Source of the DNA: Synergistaceae bacterium
GTDB lineage: Bacteria; Synergistota; Synergistia; Synergistales; Aminobacteriaceae
Direction of reading: 5' to 3'
NCBI GenBank assembly: GCA_009778055.1
Contig: WRKN01000038.1
Coordinates: forward strand, 1 to 16,250
DNA length: 16,250 nt
Part shown: positions 14,927-16,250 of the stretch, one piece after another
How the letters are laid out: each line of letters begins with the position of its first letter
How positions within the stretch are numbered: position 1 is the stretch's first letter
Notes under the pieces: generated by a model
Told to the model about the DNA's origin: nothing
Seen by the model: only the letters and a program-made list of their open reading frames with translations
Databases searched by the model: none
Translations under genes and position numbers: made by a program

Positions 14927-15064
14927 AGTATCTTGACAAAATTAAATACGATGATAAAGCCTCTTTAGCTTATCCCTAGCGTTGTTGGTAGTAAACTGCC
15001 AATCAATGTTCTTTTCAGCGGAGTTTCTTGTCCTTTCCCAAGCGGATATCTCCCGTTCAAGCGT

Positions 15065-15562
15065 CTAAATATCTTTAATACGCCTGCGGAGACATTGTGT
15101 TGTAAGGGCCGATAATTCAATCTCCGCCATGTTAAGCCAGCTCCCATGTTTTGGCGTATAGTGGATTTCCAAGCGACGGGCTAACTCCAAGGCTTTTTGT
15201 GGAGGGAAAGCCTGATAGAGAGAACCCTTTGTATGAGTATTCAGATTGTCCATGACCAAACGGATTTTACGAGCTTTCGGAAAGTGGTTTGTCAGCAGAT
15301 CTTCTATCTGATAAGCCCAGTCCACGCGGGTACGGCGTTCCTGGGCTTTAACATGCCTCCAGCCTTCAAGTGGAGCGGAAAACATGAAGATTGAACAGGT
15401 ACCACAGCGTTCATACTCATAATCCTCCTTCTTTATCCGTCCTGGTTTCATTTCGATTGGTTCGAGCTTATTTCCCAGAAACTGTATTGGCTGCTCATCC
15501 ATACAGACCAGCGGGATGTTTTCATCGCGGGACATACCGTAAAGCTCCAATACGTCTTCCAT
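15065..15562 (-). CDS. IS630 transposase, second frame (DDE catalytic part), shortened by an amber codon
   Basis: This is the catalytic half of the transposase. Coding homology starts upstream at the slippery run (about 15634: KNELKPHLKSQWCIPPEQN), and 15562 is simply the first ATG. The catalytic residues lie in LVCMDEQPIQF (first Asp), RLVMDNLNTH (second Asp) and HYTPKHGSWLNMAEIE (Glu). Translation stops at TAG (15067-15065). The same frame then continues for 40 more codons (TLEREISAWERTRN to NARDKLKRLYHRI, stop at 14942-14944), which look like the normal C-terminus of the family. The TAG therefore most likely replaced a Gln CAG. All three catalytic residues precede it, so partial activity cannot be excluded. 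A -1 frameshift product ending at the TAG would be about 335 residues. Confidence 0.82.
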   Translation of the reverse strand: MEDVLELYGMSRDENIPLVCMDEQPIQFLGNKLEPIEMKPGRIKKEDYEYERCGTCSIFMFSAPLEGWRHVKAQERRTRVDWAYQIEDLLTNHFPKARKIRLVMDNLNTHTKGSLYQAFPPQKALELARRLEIHYTPKHGSWLNMAEIELSALTTQCLRRRIKDI

Positions 15563-15612
15563 CGCGGCTACAAATTCGCAATTTTGTTCAGGGGGAATAC
15601 ACCATTGGGATT

Positions 15613-16071
15613 TTAAGTGAGGTTTAAGCTCATTTTTTTTAAAACAGTACGGATGGTTTCTCTGCTTATACGCGGGAAAATATCAAGCTCAACGGCTTTG
15701 TCCGCAAGCAATCTGATCGTCCATCTTGAGTATCCTTCCGGAGGAATACCACAGGCAAGAGCTATTAACCGCGCTTCCTTCTCCCCGGTCACTATTGGCG
15801 GCTTCGCTGGATTTTCGCGCTTCTTGAAGGAGAGGGTTTCTATCAGCCCTTTTTCACAAAAGTCTTTTATGGTCTGATATACCGTAACATCGCTTACGCC
15901 ACAACGCGCCGCTATTATTTTTTGACTCTCGGGTTTGCCGATTCCGCTGTCACTCATTAACAGGACATTGGCGCGTTTCTTGAAAGTTGGCGCTATGTGA
16001 TTACTGTTTAATACCGCTTGTACATATTTTCTTTCTTCTTTCGTTAGATATATTGTATATTTTGTCCTCAT
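15613..16071 (-). CDS. IS630 transposase, first frame (DNA-binding part)
   Basis: This 152-residue frame starts at ATG 16071 with a good Shine-Dalgarno (GGAGGT on the minus strand, about 16077-16082). It carries the N-terminal helix-turn-helix region of IS630 transposases: KKRANVLLMSDSGIGKPES, then IAARCGVSDVTVYQTIKDFC, then a second helical part GYSRWTIRLLADKAVELDIF and PRISRETIRTVLKK. The frame ends at 15613, but homology continues in the -1 frame from a run of eight A (minus strand, 15640-15633). The heptamers T TTA AAA (15643-15637) and A AAA AAA (15640-15634) are both in register with this frame. That supports programmed -1 slippage rather than simple decay. Confidence 0.82.
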   Translation of the reverse strand: MRTKYTIYLTKEERKYVQAVLNSNHIAPTFKKRANVLLMSDSGIGKPESQKIIAARCGVSDVTVYQTIKDFCEKGLIETLSFKKRENPAKPPIVTGEKEARLIALACGIPPEGYSRWTIRLLADKAVELDIFPRISRETIRTVLKKMSLNLT

Positions 16072-16101
16072 TACACACCTCCATATGGGGTTTTGAGAAC
16101 A

Positions 16102-16129
16102 TTCTTATGCTAAAATTCGCTTTTGTCAA
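16102..16129 (-). promoter_or_regulatory. Candidate IS630 transposase promoter with its -35 box in the terminal repeat
   Basis: On the minus strand a perfect TTGACA (16129-16124) lies inside the right terminal inverted repeat. A weaker TAAGAA (16107-16102) follows after 16 bases, upstream of the transposase Shine-Dalgarno and ATG. Confidence 0.4.
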
Positions 16130-16134
16130 GATAC

Positions 16135-16250
16135 TAGGCCATTTCTCAAGTCCAAGGCCATCTACTTCTTCGAGTTTACCGATGGAGAATACATTACGGG
16201 TTTCTATCCTGCCATGATCTTTTTCCACTTCCGAGTACTTGCTGTACGTA
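16135..16250 (-). pseudogene. Fragment of an ISAs1-family transposase, cut by IS630
   Basis: The minus strand from the window edge reads TYSKYSEVEKDHGRIETRNV and FSIGKLEEVDGLGLEKWP, then enters IS630 DNA at 16134. The EKDHGRIETR motif is a hallmark of the catalytic region of ISAs1-type (H-repeat-associated) transposases. The reading frame runs on into the IS630 end without meaningful homology. The matching continuation of this transposase is not found on the other side of IS630, where integrase sequence begins. The rest of the gene's 5' part lies beyond the window. Confidence 0.75.

Larger units (their letters stand above)
14928..16134 (-). mobile_element. IS630-family insertion sequence, complete, 1207 bp
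   Basis: GTATCTTGACAAAA at 14928-14941 is repeated in perfect inverse at 16121-16134, and both ends are bordered by TA (14926-14927 and 16135-16136), the usual IS630 target duplication. Inside is a minus-strand transposase in two frames with a DDE catalytic domain. The left flank encodes integrase and the right flank encodes an ISAs1-type transposase, so the two sides are not parts of one interrupted gene. Confidence 0.88.

Noticed and set aside
4027..15067. Stop-codon reassignment to explain the TAA in trbE and the TAG in the IS630 transposase
   Set aside because: TAA, TAG and TGA all end other intact genes at expected places (trbB TAG, trbF TAA, trbI TGA), so two independent nonsense mutations are more likely.
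14965..15147. Separate minus-strand open frame at the left end of IS630
   Set aside because: It overlaps the transposase C-terminus in another frame. The family-like sequence is in the frame that contains the amber codon.
1..16250. CRISPR array, tRNA or rRNA genes
   Set aside because: No regularly spaced direct repeats and no tRNA- or rRNA-like sequence were seen on either strand.

Overview
The window comes from a diderm (Gram-negative type) bacterium of moderately high GC content. It carries most of a conjugative transfer module of the P-type (Trb / VirB) type IV secretion class. Purine-rich Shine-Dalgarno sites, heavy AGG/AGA use and the gene content would fit an anaerobe such as a Synergistota member. 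That is a guess, and the sequence contains no taxonomic marker gene. The module could belong to an integrative conjugative element or a plasmid. The adjacent P4-type integrase remnant leans toward a chromosomal element.

Layout. At 1-112 the start of a divergent gene (minus strand, TTG start) encodes a small protein resembling ribbon-helix-helix / relaxosome accessory proteins, with a good promoter at 139-167. From 351 a long plus-strand operon runs trbB, trbC, trbD, trbE, trbJ, trbL, trbF, trbG, trbI (351-10285), the gene order of Agrobacterium and RP4 trb regions but without recognisable trbK or trbH. It continues without a strong break into a small exported protein of unknown function (10307-10762), a TraE/TopB-like type IA topoisomerase (10759-12993), a 66-residue membrane-anchored protein (13013-13213) and an AntA-type antirepressor (13192-14019). 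A strong terminator at 14049-14094 closes the run. No relaxase or VirD4/TraG coupling protein is present, so these must lie outside the window if the element is complete.

The right end (14111-16250, minus strand) is a zone of mobile-element debris. It holds the C-terminal two thirds of a P4-type tyrosine integrase, a complete 1207-bp IS630-family element (14928-16134, perfect 14-bp terminal repeats, TA on each side) and a piece of an ISAs1-family transposase. The two sides of the IS630 copy belong to unrelated genes, so it marks a rearrangement junction, not a clean insertion.

How the genes work together. TrbB and TrbE are the ATPases that power the channel. TrbC is the pilin and TrbD its small partner. 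TrbJ is the VirB5-like pilus-associated protein. TrbL, TrbF, TrbG and TrbI build the inner-membrane platform and the envelope-spanning core. The topoisomerase probably manages transferred DNA, and the antirepressor may tie transfer to a repressor circuit.

The most notable observations are these. (1) trbE is cut by an in-frame TAA between its Walker A and Walker B motifs. (2) A two-hairpin palindromic repeat occurs, whole or in part, at four trb gene junctions, and at three of them it is read into Trb proteins. (3) A perfect hairpin overlaps the stop codon of the pilin gene trbC. (4) The IS630 transposase needs a -1 shift at an ideal slippery site and also carries a late amber codon. The transfer system looks recently damaged. 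I did not find a clearly new biological system.
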